A stretch of 64,000 nucleotides of DNA, taken from the NCBI GenBank assembly GCA_963576475.1, contig OY754982.1:4987201-5051200 (forward strand), in the 5' to 3' direction. A program made the position numbers and the translations under genes. The DNA comes from Molanna angustata. Taxonomy: Eukaryota; Arthropoda; Insecta; Trichoptera; Molannidae. Of this stretch, positions 21,850 through 32,362 are shown piece after piece. Below the pieces are notes generated by a model. The model did no database searches. It was not told the origin of the DNA and worked only from the letters and a program-made list of their open reading frames with translations. The stretch's first letter is position 1. Each line of letters opens with the position of its first letter.

Positions 21850-22175
21850 CGAACCAAGGGGCTCTTAAGGACAACGGAGAAGAAGGTCCTAAGGTCAATC
21901 ACTGGTGTTCGCAATGTTCAAATATGGATAACATGTGGAATAGAGGACATCGTTCGATGGAGTAGATCCAGAAGAAGGCATTGGAGGTACCACGTTTGCC
22001 AGGGTGGACAGTGATAGACTTGCATATATAGCGGCGAATGAAATTCCTTCTGGCCCCCGCCTACCCGGAAGACCACCCAAGAGATGGAAGGATAGCTGGA
22101 CTTCGTCATCCCAGGAGGCATAGTTTCTGAAGAACAGACCAACTAGGTCTACTTAACGAAGAAGAAGAGAAGTTT
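21850..22175 (+). mobile_element. LINE family U, ORF2 C-terminal relic
   Basis: In mixed frames: TTEKKVLRSITGVRN, GIEDIVRWSRSRRRHW, RLAYIAANEIPSGPRLPGRP, PKRWKDSWTSSSQEA, then the tail AACGAAGAAGAAGAGAAG. The order matches 17255-17560 and is the usual C-terminal part of a LINE RT protein. Several frameshifts and stops are present. Confidence 0.75.
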
Positions 22176-23183
22176 TTACTCAGTATTTAAAATTCGGTGA
22201 CTTCCTTTCAAATAAAACCATCATATTTTTGTTTACCTTAACCCGAATATATCCCACGCCAACTTTACTAATATTATGAGAAAAACTCGACTGGGAACAC
22301 GTGCGTGAAATATAAAATACATAAATACACCAAAGGGGGTATAATTAATGTATTCATTGTTTTCCTATAACTTTGACCACATTCTTTATTTTAGTAAATG
22401 TTGTTTTTATTGAATATGTAAAAAAATATTTTTGAACCCTTTTGCCTGAATGGATTCCGCTTTAATATTTATTTGCTGGTTTGGTCAACGTAGGACGCAC
22501 CTACAGCAATTGGTTTTACAAACTAATATAATAAGTAATGTTGTGTTTGTATTCTTGACTGCCCTTTCTGAAAATATAAGACTCCGAGTTCAAACAAACA
22601 GTCTCTTGATATCAGGAAAGGCATAAAGTGAACATACTGAATCCTAGACAGTTCTTTTGATTTTTACGTTCCTCTACATATCGGATCATCATTCAAGGAG
22701 ATTTTAAATTAATCTGTCCATACTTTGCACACTACTGTTACCGAACTCTTGTTTTTTTTTATAAAACATTCAATATCCATATTTCTTTTTTACGTAAATA
22801 AACAATTGGAAAACAATAGATCACCTCAAAATATATGACCGAATATTATGTATTTTACCAATCTTTAAGTTACAATTAAAATTCGTCGATTCATCTTACA
22901 CTATGGTGCGTAGGTTGCTAATTTACAGGACTTCATGAGCTAATTTTCGTTCAATGCATTCTTTGTCGCTCGTTTAGCGTTCTGTGATGGAGTCGATTAC
23001 AGTCCCCATATGCAGAGCGGGTGGTGATGGTAGAAGTATTTTTACGTATGTGTATTCTCTAGATGCGTAATACAGATGTCAATATAATTTCGTACAGTCA
23101 TTACTAAAGTCAAAATTTGTGGTAATTAACATATTTTTGGATGAGAAATCTAAAAAAAAGTAAAGTATATATTTCGTTGATAA
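22176..23183. other. No feature recognised
   Basis: AT-rich flank of the LINE cluster with no recognised motif. Confidence 0.4.
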
Positions 23184-23200
23184 AATTTATTTATTTATTT
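23184..23200 (-). repeat. (AAAT)n tail of LINE family Q
   Basis: TTTATTTATTTATTTATTT on the plus strand, cut off from its LINE body (29276-29830) by the insertion of the full-length LINE. Joining the two flanks at the target duplication restores a continuous minus-strand 3' end running into (AAAT)n. Confidence 0.7.
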
Positions 23201-23213
23201 AACAAGGAAACAT
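23201..23213. repeat. 5' target-site duplication of the full-length LINE
   Basis: AACAAGGAAACAT, identical to 29263-29275. Perfect identity over 13 bp argues for a recent insertion. Confidence 0.92.
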
Positions 23214-23451
23214 GATTCACGGTCGACGATTGAGTGCCGTGCGGAGCGCACGTGTTTTGGTTTGTGTTAAACGTGTTGTTGTGTATATTGACAGTGTTTT
23301 GGTGAGTTCGTTCCATTATTTTCCTTAAAATAATTTATAAATACTTTATTTGTTATTTCGTTTATATGAACGTTCGTTCATTTATGTTTTCTTTTTTTCA
23401 TTTTCGTTTATTGTCTGATTTTTTTAAAATATATCAAGAACTAGATTAAAA
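23214..23451 (+). promoter_or_regulatory. LINE 5' UTR, presumed internal promoter
   Basis: Starts GATTCACGGTCGACGATTGA directly after the target duplication. The first 50 bases are GC-richer than the rest and include CACGTG at about +36. Insect LINEs of this group carry downstream TATA-less promoters here; I do not see a clean match to a downstream promoter element, so promoter function is inferred only. Confidence 0.5.
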
Positions 23452-24858
23452 ATGGAGACTGCGGGTGGGGAGGTGTCGCACCTCCCCACCTCGCTTGTCG
23501 GTAAGCGAGGAAGGGACGATGATATTACAGCTCCGGCAAACAAAAAAAGCAACAACGGTGTTACTATAAAAGACTCCAGTGGCGGAGAGTACAAAATTAG
23601 GTATAATTCTACTTTTTCATGTCCATTCGTAGTTCACGTACAAAAACAGACGGATAATGGTTTTGCTAGTATGGATTCAGTCTCCTTTGGGTCGTTTATA
23701 TACAGGAAAAATTTTGAAAATATTTCGAGAATAAAATCCGTGGGAAGACAAAAGGTCGCCGTAGAGTTTAATACCATCGAAGCCGCAAATAGATTTTTGG
23801 ACGATGAAAACCTGAGTAATCATGGGTATATTGCATTCATCCCAAAGTATCTGTCATCACGAATGGGGGTATTGAGAAATATTCCGGTAGACATGTCTGA
23901 GGAGGATTTGCTCCAACACATCTCCACACCCAGGGGCTTTGGAAAAATTATAAAACTGCGCAGACTAACATTTAAAACTTTTGAAAACGATAAAACTGTT
24001 TGGAAACCAGCGAGATCAATCGTGATGTCTGTTGAAGGACAGGAATTACCTTCCCATGTATATTTATTTTTCAATAGAATACCTGTAGAGACATACGTCC
24101 TCCCGACAGTGCAGTGTTACCAATGCTGCAAATTTGGTCATACTAAACTGCAGTGCAGAGGTAAAGAAGTTTGTTACAGATGCGGTAGTAACCATACAGG
24201 AGACAAGTGTACGATTGGGGACGATCATGTATCGTGTGTGAATTGTGGAGGTCGGCACCCTGCAGTCAGCGTTCTTTGCCCAGAAATAGCGAGACAGAAA
24301 AATATAAAAAAAGTAATGGCGGAAAATTCCATATCATACTACGAAGCAAGCTTAAGATTCCCAAGAAGTAAACCGGCCTATTCGGCAGTAGCTGCGCATA
24401 ATCTCAATCAAAGACCAATACAGGATGGTCCACCTCCGCGGTCCCCTACTCGGTCCATACCGAGATCACCACCTAGAGGCTCGGAGAGTTTTGCAGGGAA
24501 AATCAGTCAAAAAATGAGGGTTACTCAACTATCATCAATAACTAAAGAAAACAGTAAAAAAAAGTACCTCTCTAAAATTGTTGATGAGCTAAAATTAATA
24601 TTAGTAGCCCCGGATGGCAACTATCCCCAACCGGAGGACGGCTGCATTTTTAAAGCAAACAACCTAATTGAAGAAGCTATCACCGCGATAACCAATCTCG
24701 AAAACCATCTAACGGCCGGTAATTTTATATCTTCCCCGACTTCAGATAAATTTATAATGTCCCAACTTGAAAATATTCGAGCCGACAGGCAACTTGTAAA
24801 TACAACTGACAGTTTATCATCTCAAAGAAAAGAAACGTTTACCGAGGACTCTGAATAA
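23452..24858 (+). CDS. LINE ORF1: Gag-like nucleic-acid-binding protein
   Basis: 468 codons. ORF1 proteins of this group bind the element RNA and help form the ribonucleoprotein particle. The N-terminus is basic (KRGRDDD, NKKSNN). Residues about 50-215 resemble the RRM-like region of Jockey/I Gag proteins. Three zinc knuckles follow: C222-C225-H230-C235 (C-x2-C-x4-H-x4-C), C241-C244-H248-C253 (C-x2-C-x3-H-x4-C) and C262-C265-H269-C276 (C-x2-C-x3-H-x6-C). After these comes the ARQKNIKKVMAENSISYYEA helix usual for the family, then a proline/arginine/serine-rich linker (about 320-345). The ATG at 23452 is the first in frame, after an in-frame stop. ORF2 starts 92 bp after its stop. No frameshift or stop is seen. 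Confidence 0.93.
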   Translation: METAGGEVSHLPTSLVGKRGRDDDITAPANKKSNNGVTIKDSSGGEYKIRYNSTFSCPFVVHVQKQTDNGFASMDSVSFGSFIYRKNFENISRIKSVGRQKVAVEFNTIEAANRFLDDENLSNHGYIAFIPKYLSSRMGVLRNIPVDMSEEDLLQHISTPRGFGKIIKLRRLTFKTFENDKTVWKPARSIVMSVEGQELPSHVYLFFNRIPVETYVLPTVQCYQCCKFGHTKLQCRGKEVCYRCGSNHTGDKCTIGDDHVSCVNCGGRHPAVSVLCPEIARQKNIKKVMAENSISYYEASLRFPRSKPAYSAVAAHNLNQRPIQDGPPPRSPTRSIPRSPPRGSESFAGKISQKMRVTQLSSITKENSKKKYLSKIVDELKLILVAPDGNYPQPEDGCIFKANNLIEEAITAITNLENHLTAGNFISSPTSDKFIMSQLENIRADRQLVNTTDSLSSQRKETFTEDSE

Positions 24859-24950
24859 TAACATTTTGTTTCTTTAACATCGCTCTTGCTTATAAATTCA
24901 TATATATTTTTTTTTTTATTTTTTATACTAATACATTTTTTTAATTTTTA

Positions 24951-27900
24951 ATGGCGGGAAATAATTCTATCAATATCCTACAATATAACTGCAGGAGCGC
25001 TATATGCAACAAACAGGATATTTTGAAAATTGCTTTAGACTATCATACATCGATAATGGCTCTCTCGGAAACCTGGCTTAAGCCAGAAAGAACATTTGGC
25101 GTAGAGGGGTTCACGTGCTTGAGGGATGATCGGCCTGCAGGATATGGAGGGGCAGCATTGCTAATTAAGGACAGCCTTCCCTTTTCCCCTATTTCTGTTA
25201 AGCCACCACTATGTCCATTTGAAATTGTTGGCGCTAGGATCTTTAACACTACATTTCTCTCTATTTATATTTCCCCTAGTATTTCACAAGAATCTTCCAC
25301 ATATTTAAAAAAGGTTTTAGAGAACTCTCCAAAACCATTGGTACTCTTAGGAGACCTTAACGCGCATCACCCCTTGTGGGGTTGCCATAATACAGATGTA
25401 CCGGGCAGGAGAATCGTGGAATATCTGAACGACTTTGATCTTTGTGTATTGAACGATGGCTCCCCTACAAGAATTCCGGTTCCTAACCAGCAGGCTAGCA
25501 TCCCTGACTTATCAATTACCAGTTGCGATGTGGCTTCTGTGTTTTGTTGGAATACGTTGGAGGAAGTAGGTGGTAGCGACCATTTTCCAATTCTATTGGA
25601 ATGGAGCTCCCCTGAGATCAAGGTTGTAAAGAGATTTATTAGAACAAATCCTGCTACTGGTAGCAAAAAGAATATTGATAGGAAAGTGTTAAGGAATGCC
25701 AATTGGGGAGATTTTAAAGAATTTTGTGATGGATCTTGTGGTTCTCTGCCTCATCCAACAAATGATAACATAAATGAATGCTCTGATTCTCTGAATAATA
25801 TGCTCCATAAAATTCCCAACTTTCAGAATAAAACTCCTTTCAAAAAGACCCAACACCCGTTTGTCCCATGGTGGGATGACGACTGTGAGAAAATGTTACA
25901 GAATCGTAGAGAGGTACTTAAAAGATATAAGTATAACTCGAATTTTGAAAACTTTATCGCTTTTAAAAATACCCAGGCTCAGGCCAAGAAATTGTTCAGA
26001 GCTAAAAAGAAGGCTGGATGGATAGCTTTTTGCACTTCTTTATCCCCCCAAACACCAATCAGTACTGTATGGTCTAACATACGTAAATTTAGGGGCACTT
26101 ATAAAAGCAGAAAAACAAACCATATCTCTGAACTCCCTTTCTCCGCCTTCATCAACAAGTTGGCTCCCCCTTATGTCCCGAACTTAAAGGAGATTTGGTC
26201 TCTAGATAGCTCAAATGTACAAAGGTATACAATAGACCTGAATATCTCTAACACTGCAAAAAAATTGGATGACCACTCTTTCTTGGTCTCGCAGTTCTCT
26301 TTGGAGGAGCTCAGCTCTGTCCTGAGATCTGTTAGGGACTCGGCTCCTGGACTCGATGAAATTCCATACAGTCTTCTATACAAGAGTGGTAGCTCAACAA
26401 TTTCCTACCTTCTAAAGGTAATGAACATTTGCTTTGACAACTGCATAGTGCCAAATACATGGAAAAGTCAGGTGATCATTCCTATACCTAAAAACCAAAG
26501 CAATAGCCCAGAAGATATTTCTTTCAGGCCGATCGCTCTGTCAAGCGTCCTGCTCAAAGTGCTAGAACACATGATAAAAAGACGACTAGATTGGTTTGCA
26601 GAGAAAAGTCAGAGTTTTTCTCCTCTAATGTTCGGGTTTAGAAAAGGGAAATCTACGATGGAAAGCGTCGCTCATCTCGTTACTGACATTCTGATGGCCT
26701 TCTCTGATTCTAAACATGTCGTGGGGGTTAGCTTGGATATTTCTGGTGCTTATGATAACGTTTTGCTTCCGGTATTGGGCGACAAACTCAGAAAATTCGG
26801 CATACCAAACAAAATTGTGTCCTTTTTACATTGTATACTAAGCGAAAGGAAGATCCTGGTGGAAGGCCCCGGTGGTACTACTCACAATAGACTCGTCTAT
26901 AGGGGACTACCGCAGGGGTCTGTCATAAGCCCTATATTGTTCAATATATACATCCACGACGTATTTGAGGACCTATCCGCGGATTTCAAACTGCTTAATT
27001 ATGCCGATGATTTTTTTATATACTGTGTAGGTAATGACATTAATAAAACAGAAGATACAATGAACTCTAACTTAAGGATACTCTCCAACAAACTTAATTG
27101 TTTAGGACTCACATTTAACCCTTCCAAATGTAAAAAAATAATATTTTCTAAAGCAAGAAAACCCAAGCCATGCAATATATTTATTAACGATAGTCCACTA
27201 CCTCAGACACAAGAGTTAAAATTTTTGGGTATTATTCTGGACACTAAACTGACGTGGAATGCTGCCACCTTCTACATTTCCAACAGATGCCAAGCAGGAC
27301 TCAATGCGATGAGAGCAGTTTCAAGAGTCTGGTGGGGATCTCACCCTAGGATCCTAAAGCTAATGTATAACTCTCTCATACGATCACAACTAGACTATTG
27401 CTGTTTTCTAATGTCACCCTTATCTAAATGCAATAGCAAAAAATTGGATAGAGTCCAATATGAGGCCCTCCGAATTGTTCTAGGAGCTATGAAATCTTCG
27501 CCAGTTGAAGCATTACAGGTTGAAGCAGTAGAACCGCCGTTGGACCTTAGAAGGCAATACTTAGCGGATAAATTTTTCACAAGGAGCTGCATTTTGAGTG
27601 ATAATCCCATAATCAACAAAATACGCGACCTCTACGATATAGTCAAAAAGAATCGTAGATTTTGGGGAAAAAAACCAACACCAAATTTAGTATCCAGCTA
27701 CGGATTTTTGAACTCATACGTCAAAGAAATCAAAAGATATGAAACACTTCCTATCTACACGGTTGCCTACCCTTCACTCACTTATCGTCCCCAGGTTGTT
27801 AAATTCTTTTCTTCCAAACATGTATCCAATGCATCCATAAATTTTGATAAAATAATGAATAAAGAGTGGAAGGAATACATTCGCGTTTTTACTGATGGAT

Positions 27901-28739
27901 CCAAGGACAAAACTGCAAACTCTACGGGAGCAGCAGTATTCAATGAATATGATGGACACAAAAAACGTATTGCTCTACCGAAGGAACTCTCAATATTTTC
28001 TGCCGAATGCGTTGCGATCCTGGAAGCTTTAAATATCATCTCTCAGAACAATTTTGAAAGCACAATTATATTGAGTGACTCTCTCAGCGCGATACAAAAA
28101 ATAAATAATTCATCTTTCAACTACCCTTTGGATTGTACCGTTTTACAAATAAAGCAACTCTTGCACAGCCTTCATGAGCGGGGTTGTAATGCTGTCCTGG
28201 GATGGATCCCAGGTCATGCTGGTATAAGGGGAAATGAAACTGCAGACTGCCTAGCCAAAGAAGCATCAGAATTACCTAATTCACCTTCCCATCAAAAGGT
28301 GCCTTTCTCGGATGTATTTTTCACCTGTAGAGAACATTTACTAGAAAACTGGCAGACAAGATGGAATGCGTCGCCCTCGAGATATAGAGCTATACAACCC
28401 ACAATAAACCGTATTCCGTGGTTTAATAAAATAACTCTGTCCAGACAGAGTACATCAGTCATATGTCGGATTAAATTTGGGCATGTGTGCACCAAACAGT
28501 TTCTGTTTAAAATTGGGGTGATAACAACGGATATATGCGACTGTGGAGAGGAAGAGGAATCTGTCAACCACATATTCTTTTCATGTAAGGATAGGGGAAA
28601 ATATCCGGGTTTTATTCCAGACTTAACAAAACTCAAGGTACCATTTCCAACATCCATGAATGCAATACTCTCGGAATTTAATCCCAGTATATACAACGTG
28701 ATTTCAAAATTCATTATCAAAAATAATATAAAAATCTAG
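24951..28739 (+). CDS. LINE ORF2: endonuclease-reverse transcriptase-RNase H
   Basis: 1262 codons. The protein nicks target DNA and copies the element RNA onto it. An apurinic-type endonuclease lies at about 5-215, with N13, E40 (SETW), G-D135-L-N137 (GDLNAHH), D186 and S209-D210-H211. The reverse transcriptase spans about 500-770: D596 in SLDISGAYDN, RGLPQGSVISPILFN at 651-665, YADD at 684-687 (D686, D687), then LKFLGIILD. RNase H spans about 975-1105, with a complete D982, E1019, D1043, D1099 set and H1089 in WIPGHAG. A C-terminal Cys/His motif has C1196, C1198, H1207 and C1212. ATG at 24951 follows an AT-rich 92-bp spacer, so translation probably reinitiates or shunts after ORF1. The stop is at 28737-28739. 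All catalytic positions look intact. Confidence 0.95.
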   Translation: MAGNNSINILQYNCRSAICNKQDILKIALDYHTSIMALSETWLKPERTFGVEGFTCLRDDRPAGYGGAALLIKDSLPFSPISVKPPLCPFEIVGARIFNTTFLSIYISPSISQESSTYLKKVLENSPKPLVLLGDLNAHHPLWGCHNTDVPGRRIVEYLNDFDLCVLNDGSPTRIPVPNQQASIPDLSITSCDVASVFCWNTLEEVGGSDHFPILLEWSSPEIKVVKRFIRTNPATGSKKNIDRKVLRNANWGDFKEFCDGSCGSLPHPTNDNINECSDSLNNMLHKIPNFQNKTPFKKTQHPFVPWWDDDCEKMLQNRREVLKRYKYNSNFENFIAFKNTQAQAKKLFRAKKKAGWIAFCTSLSPQTPISTVWSNIRKFRGTYKSRKTNHISELPFSAFINKLAPPYVPNLKEIWSLDSSNVQRYTIDLNISNTAKKLDDHSFLVSQFSLEELSSVLRSVRDSAPGLDEIPYSLLYKSGSSTISYLLKVMNICFDNCIVPNTWKSQVIIPIPKNQSNSPEDISFRPIALSSVLLKVLEHMIKRRLDWFAEKSQSFSPLMFGFRKGKSTMESVAHLVTDILMAFSDSKHVVGVSLDISGAYDNVLLPVLGDKLRKFGIPNKIVSFLHCILSERKILVEGPGGTTHNRLVYRGLPQGSVISPILFNIYIHDVFEDLSADFKLLNYADDFFIYCVGNDINKTEDTMNSNLRILSNKLNCLGLTFNPSKCKKIIFSKARKPKPCNIFINDSPLPQTQELKFLGIILDTKLTWNAATFYISNRCQAGLNAMRAVSRVWWGSHPRILKLMYNSLIRSQLDYCCFLMSPLSKCNSKKLDRVQYEALRIVLGAMKSSPVEALQVEAVEPPLDLRRQYLADKFFTRSCILSDNPIINKIRDLYDIVKKNRRFWGKKPTPNLVSSYGFLNSYVKEIKRYETLPIYTVAYPSLTYRPQVVKFFSSKHVSNASINFDKIMNKEWKEYIRVFTDGSKDKTANSTGAAVFNEYDGHKKRIALPKELSIFSAECVAILEALNIISQNNFESTIILSDSLSAIQKINNSSFNYPLDCTVLQIKQLLHSLHERGCNAVLGWIPGHAGIRGNETADCLAKEASELPNSPSHQKVPFSDVFFTCREHLLENWQTRWNASPSRYRAIQPTINRIPWFNKITLSRQSTSVICRIKFGHVCTKQFLFKIGVITTDICDCGEEEESVNHIFFSCKDRGKYPGFIPDLTKLKVPFPTSMNAILSEFNPSIYNVISKFIIKNNIKI

Positions 28740-29250
28740 ATAGGCGCAGGTAGAGGGATGTGTCTCTCTATCTCGTTTCATCTTCCTAATATTCATTTTT
28801 ATTTTTTTGTTTTTTATTTTTTTTTTAAGTTAATAGTTTCTCTATTCATTTGCAGATCGAGAACGAATACCGAAATTGGTATATTTTTTTTCTTTTCTTT
28901 TTTTCGTTCTTAATTTTAGTTGAAAAAAATACCTATATATATATAAATATATATTTTTTTTGTGTGTTCTTTCGTTTGTCCAATAAGGGATTTTTACTTT
29001 AACAAATCTTATTTTATTTTATAATTGGTAACATTGTTCGGTTTAGATATCATTTATTTAATTCTTTGCTTAAATTATATTTTCACTCTCCGCCACTGAT
29101 ATCCTAATAATTTTGTGTTATTGTTACAAATCTGCTTGTGTGTGTGTGCCACCGCACGACGTGGCTCATCAACTGTATATACTACAATAATATACTTGTA
29201 AATGGCAGGAAACTATACCTATAAATAATAGTTCTGCCAAATAAACTTAT
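28740..29250 (+). other. LINE 3' UTR with polyadenylation signal
   Basis: 511 bp with T-rich runs, alternating TATATA near 28935-28955 and AATAAA at 29240-29245, ten bases before the A tract at 29251-29264. The last 60 bp (from about ATGGCAGGAAACTATACC) likely contain the template recognition region. Confidence 0.85.
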
Positions 29251-29262
29251 AAAAAAAAAAAA

Positions 29263-29275
29263 AACAAGGAAACAT
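29263..29275. repeat. 3' target-site duplication of the full-length LINE
   Basis: AACAAGGAAACAT, a perfect copy of 23201-23213. Its first two A bases merge with the poly(A) tract, so the exact boundary is ambiguous by two bases. Confidence 0.92.
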
Positions 29276-29830
29276 ACAGTTTTATTAATAAATTGTAATG
29301 GTACAAAATAATAATCAAATAAACCAGCAAAGTTTCCATAAATGGTTAACAATAAAATACTTTATGAAGAAAAAGAACATTAGTTGTAGCAGGAGGAAGA
29401 ATAAACAAGATTGAAATAAAACATAACATAATAAAAAACAAAAATAATAAAATAAATAACCAGTTAACCAGTCAAGAAATGAAAAAAAAGAAAACAGTTA
29501 ATACGTACCCACATATAAGTTAAAAATAATTCTTTTCACACAACATTATAAAGTTTTCTTTTAAAAGCTGCAAAATCGTCATTTAGAATATCGATTTCAG
29601 ACTTAATGATAGAATTACACAATTTACAACTGCGTCTGACAAAAGAGTTCTGCGCATAATTAGTTTTACAAATAGGAATAGCAAATAATTCATTTGATCT
29701 AGTACTGCGTAAAGGGCAACGAAAGGCAATTTTCTCCAACAGATATGCAGAATCCATAATGCAATTCACTATTTTAAATAAAAATATCAAATCAAACACC
29801 TTTCTACGCTTATTTAAAATGAAAAATTTG
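29276..29830 (-). mobile_element. LINE family Q, ORF2 C-terminus and 3' UTR, interrupted
   Basis: The minus-strand frame from 29799 to 29536 reads MFDLIFLFKIVNCIMDSAYL, LLEKIAFRCPLRSTRSNELF, CKTNYAQNSFVRRSC. This FLFK...N.R.P...TRS...F..P..RTNY..NS...R pattern is characteristic of LINE ORF2 C-termini. About 260 bp of 3' UTR follow, and the tail continues beyond the inserted full-length LINE at 23184-23200. It is 5'-truncated near 29825. Confidence 0.8.
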
Positions 29831-30012
29831 TTTTATATCTCGACAACAACGCCACCTATCAGGTCCAAAGCTATCCTACCTTTCAATCCGGAACCAACCA
29901 TACAAATTTAAAAAATTTCATTGAAATCGGTTGGACGGTTTCGGAGATTAGCGTGTACGAACATCGTAACATTCGTAACACGAGATTTTCATATAATATT
30001 AAGATTATGAGG
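29831..30012 (+). repeat. Repeat fragment, LINE 3' UTR-like
   Basis: TTTCATTGAAATCGGTTGGA, CGGTTTCGGAGATTAGCGTG and TAACACGAGATTTTCATATA resemble a motif series common near the 3' ends of RTE-type and related elements in arthropod genomes. Only one copy is in this window, so the family is inferred from general knowledge. Confidence 0.4.
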
Positions 30013-31194
30013 ACCTGCAGTTGTACACAAACATGTTTTTCAGCAATAAAAAAGGTCTAAAATAGTATCGTAATTGTTCTTTCATCGTAATATATTGCTT
30101 TATAAATAAACATTTGTAACACAAACAAACAATGAATTAAAACGAGGCCTAATAAATTATTTAACCGTTAAGTTCAAAATAGCAGAGTTCAGTTAAAATA
30201 TACAAGTAAAATTATATGTACATTATATTCGATTTATCGATTCTGAAATAGGGTCAAGAGTATGTATCAGACTAGTAGTAACCCTGTCAATATTGGTGTG
30301 ACCAAACGTCAAATATATATTTCGGACCTGCGATCGCAATAAATGTCACAATACGATATGATTTATGGACACCTTAAGCCAGATCCGCACTGGCCTCGTA
30401 TTATACCTAGTGAAGAACAAAAACGTCTTTGTCGAAATGCAAGACTTAAATATACGAAAAGATTGTTATAATAAGCAGCGTAGAGGGACGAAGATGAAGA
30501 AAGAGAGTGGTCGCTCGTCGACTTGATAGAGCGGGTCTTCAGTGATGTATGTAGGATCACGAGAAGAGATTAACATGGAGGCAGGTCACGCAAAGAGCGA
30601 ATGACTACAGCCATCAGGATAAGGACTATAGAATAAATACCACAACTAGCCAACACCATTACTCATACAGGAGAATCAAATGGTAAAATCACAGAACCCT
30701 ATTCAACATTTAAACAAAAAGTAAGGGGGTTACTAAAATAAACTTTAAACCTAACTGTGGAATTATTTAGGTATTATTCTGCACAACTGTCGAAAGTTTT
30801 ATTCTGTATAAGTCTGAGTAAATGTTAAATAATACATTAGTTTGAATAACTATGGGTATTTATACAGCTTATTAATACAACGATAACATAAAACTATAAA
30901 TGACAACTTTTTACATAGGCTATTTTAACTAAAATTTACTATAAAAAAATGTTTTGTGTAAAACTGCGCTACGTAACACAAGTGTTACTTTCTACGAAGT
31001 GTAAAATTAAGAAATTATGTTATTTACTGTACTGTTATTTAATTTAATATAAAAAATTGAAATGAATATTTGTATGATCCTTATGATAAGATGTATTTTT
31101 ATTCATGCATTTCTTAAATTAAGCAAATATTTATGCTATGAGTAAACGAAATCATTCTAGTTTTTGTGGCACATCTTCAACCACTCTTAACAAA
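30013..31194. other. No clear feature
   Basis: AT-rich. The patch at 30470-30640 (GAAGATGAAGAAAGAGAGTG through CATGGAGGCAGGTCACGCAA) has the composition of decayed LINE tails but I could not place it in a family. Confidence 0.35.
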
Positions 31195-31505
31195 AGAACA
31201 TTCTTGCGAAGTCGCATAACCCAAGAAGAATTATACGAGGAATCGTTCTGAATTCCATCATTACGAGACATCTCACAATAAGGTCGAATGGATCACAAAG
31301 GAACAACTCCCTAAAATAAGTTGGACAGAGTTAACAATGCGGTTTACTATGGCCGATGCTTTGGTGTGTTTGATGCACTGCCTCCGGATGTCTGCAAGAG
31401 CACTTTTACTAAAGAACTGAAAGCAGGTTTTTTTCGTAGAGCAGCACCCTTAGAATGATCTTGAATAATCACACGGTGCTATAAAAATCACTAATATTAC
31501 CATCA
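31195..31505 (+). mobile_element. LINE family D, decayed 3' end
   Basis: GTTGGACAGAGTTAACAATG, GGCCGATGCTTTGGTGTG, CACTGCCTCCGGATGTCTGC and CAAGAGCACTTTTACTAAAG follow the order of the better copy at 54895-55015. Frames are broken. The GGTGCTATAAAAAT end corresponds to the GGCGCTATA terminus. Confidence 0.65.
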
Positions 31506-32157
31506 TGATCCGTGGTGACTCGTGCTTCAACCCAGCATGAGTCTTGGGCTCTTCAAGCAATCATCAATTTACAATGGAAGATGGTTATGCGTTACAAAAA
31601 TGTTATTATTCTTAGGATTAGATATGAAGACCGACTCAACTACGGTCTTGTTTAGCACATCCCTACCTACGCCGCATGCCAGTTAGTTACCATCTGCCAG
31701 AATCTAACTATAACGTCGTGCCATTTATCCCTTTGGTTACTTCGCCGCGTGCCACTGAGGTTCTTCAAGACTATAAATTATTTCACTCTAAATGAATCGT
31801 ACGTTTACAAAAAATTAACGAGACTTAAGGGTAAACTTTTGAAAGGCGACGATCCGTCCTTCGTCATGAATTCCTCAAATTTTACACATTTCTAAGATTC
31901 GTTTACAAATTGATATTTTATTATCTATAAATTACGCACAAAACCAAATTTTTAACGAGTGAGTTGTGGCCAACACTGAATTCTCCACTATATATTTGAT
32001 TTCATTGAATTTTGTTTATTTATAATATACACACTTTTAATGATATTTTACAAGATTTGCAACTGCAATGCCCAACTAGGTAAAAAATCTGTGCCGAGGC
32101 TAAAGCATATTGTAAATAATGAATGTCAAATATCAATCATACATAAATAATGAAAAA
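31506..32157. other. No gene; two short repeat motifs
   Basis: GTGAGTTGTGGCCAACACTG at about 31960-31979 is a motif shared with 12602 and 50135. CAATGCCCAACTAGG at 32067-32081 recalls CCCACTAGGAAATACTG at 58094 and the similar 39355 and 38092 sites, probably ends of one repeat. Confidence 0.45.
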
Positions 32158-32262
32158 TGCTTCTATGGGCTGGAAGCACTGGATAGTTGGAAGAAATTGC
32201 CATATGGCAATAAACTTGCCACTTGCGCAGGGTGCAAGAAGGCGTTTATTATTATTATATTA
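32158..32262 (+). repeat. SINE 3' half
   Basis: TGGGCTGGAAGCACTGGATA, GTTGGAAGAAATTGCCATAT, GGCAATAAACTTGCCACTTG and a (TTA)n end match the body and tail of the SINE at 36268-36470. The ATTGCC-ATAT-GGCAAT hairpin is perfect here. Confidence 0.8.
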
Positions 32263-32362
32263 CAGATCAACCATCAAGAAAAATACAAAAAAGTGCAAAG
32301 TAAAACATGATGGAATTAGAACAAACATACTCGTACATATGATAACAAAAATATATTATACC

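Larger units (their letters stand above)
23214..29262 (+). mobile_element. Full-length, apparently intact I/Jockey-type LINE
   Basis: About 6.05 kb with a 238-bp 5' UTR, two uninterrupted ORFs, a 511-bp 3' UTR, AATAAA and poly(A), bracketed by a perfect 13-bp duplication. The RNase H domain downstream of RT and the three-knuckle ORF1 point to the I clade or a close RNase H-bearing group; a Jockey-superfamily placement cannot be excluded by eye. By analogy with I factor it would be transcribed from an internal promoter and integrate by target-primed reverse transcription. All catalytic residues I can check are present, so it may be able to move. Confidence 0.93.

Noticed and set aside
23214..23265. 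Downstream promoter element in the LINE 5' UTR
   Set aside because: I looked for the usual insect motif at about +28 to +33 and the bases there (GCGGAG) do not match.
28292..28720. 142-codon minus-strand frame within ORF2
   Set aside because: Shadow of the RNase H and C-terminal coding region of the intact LINE.
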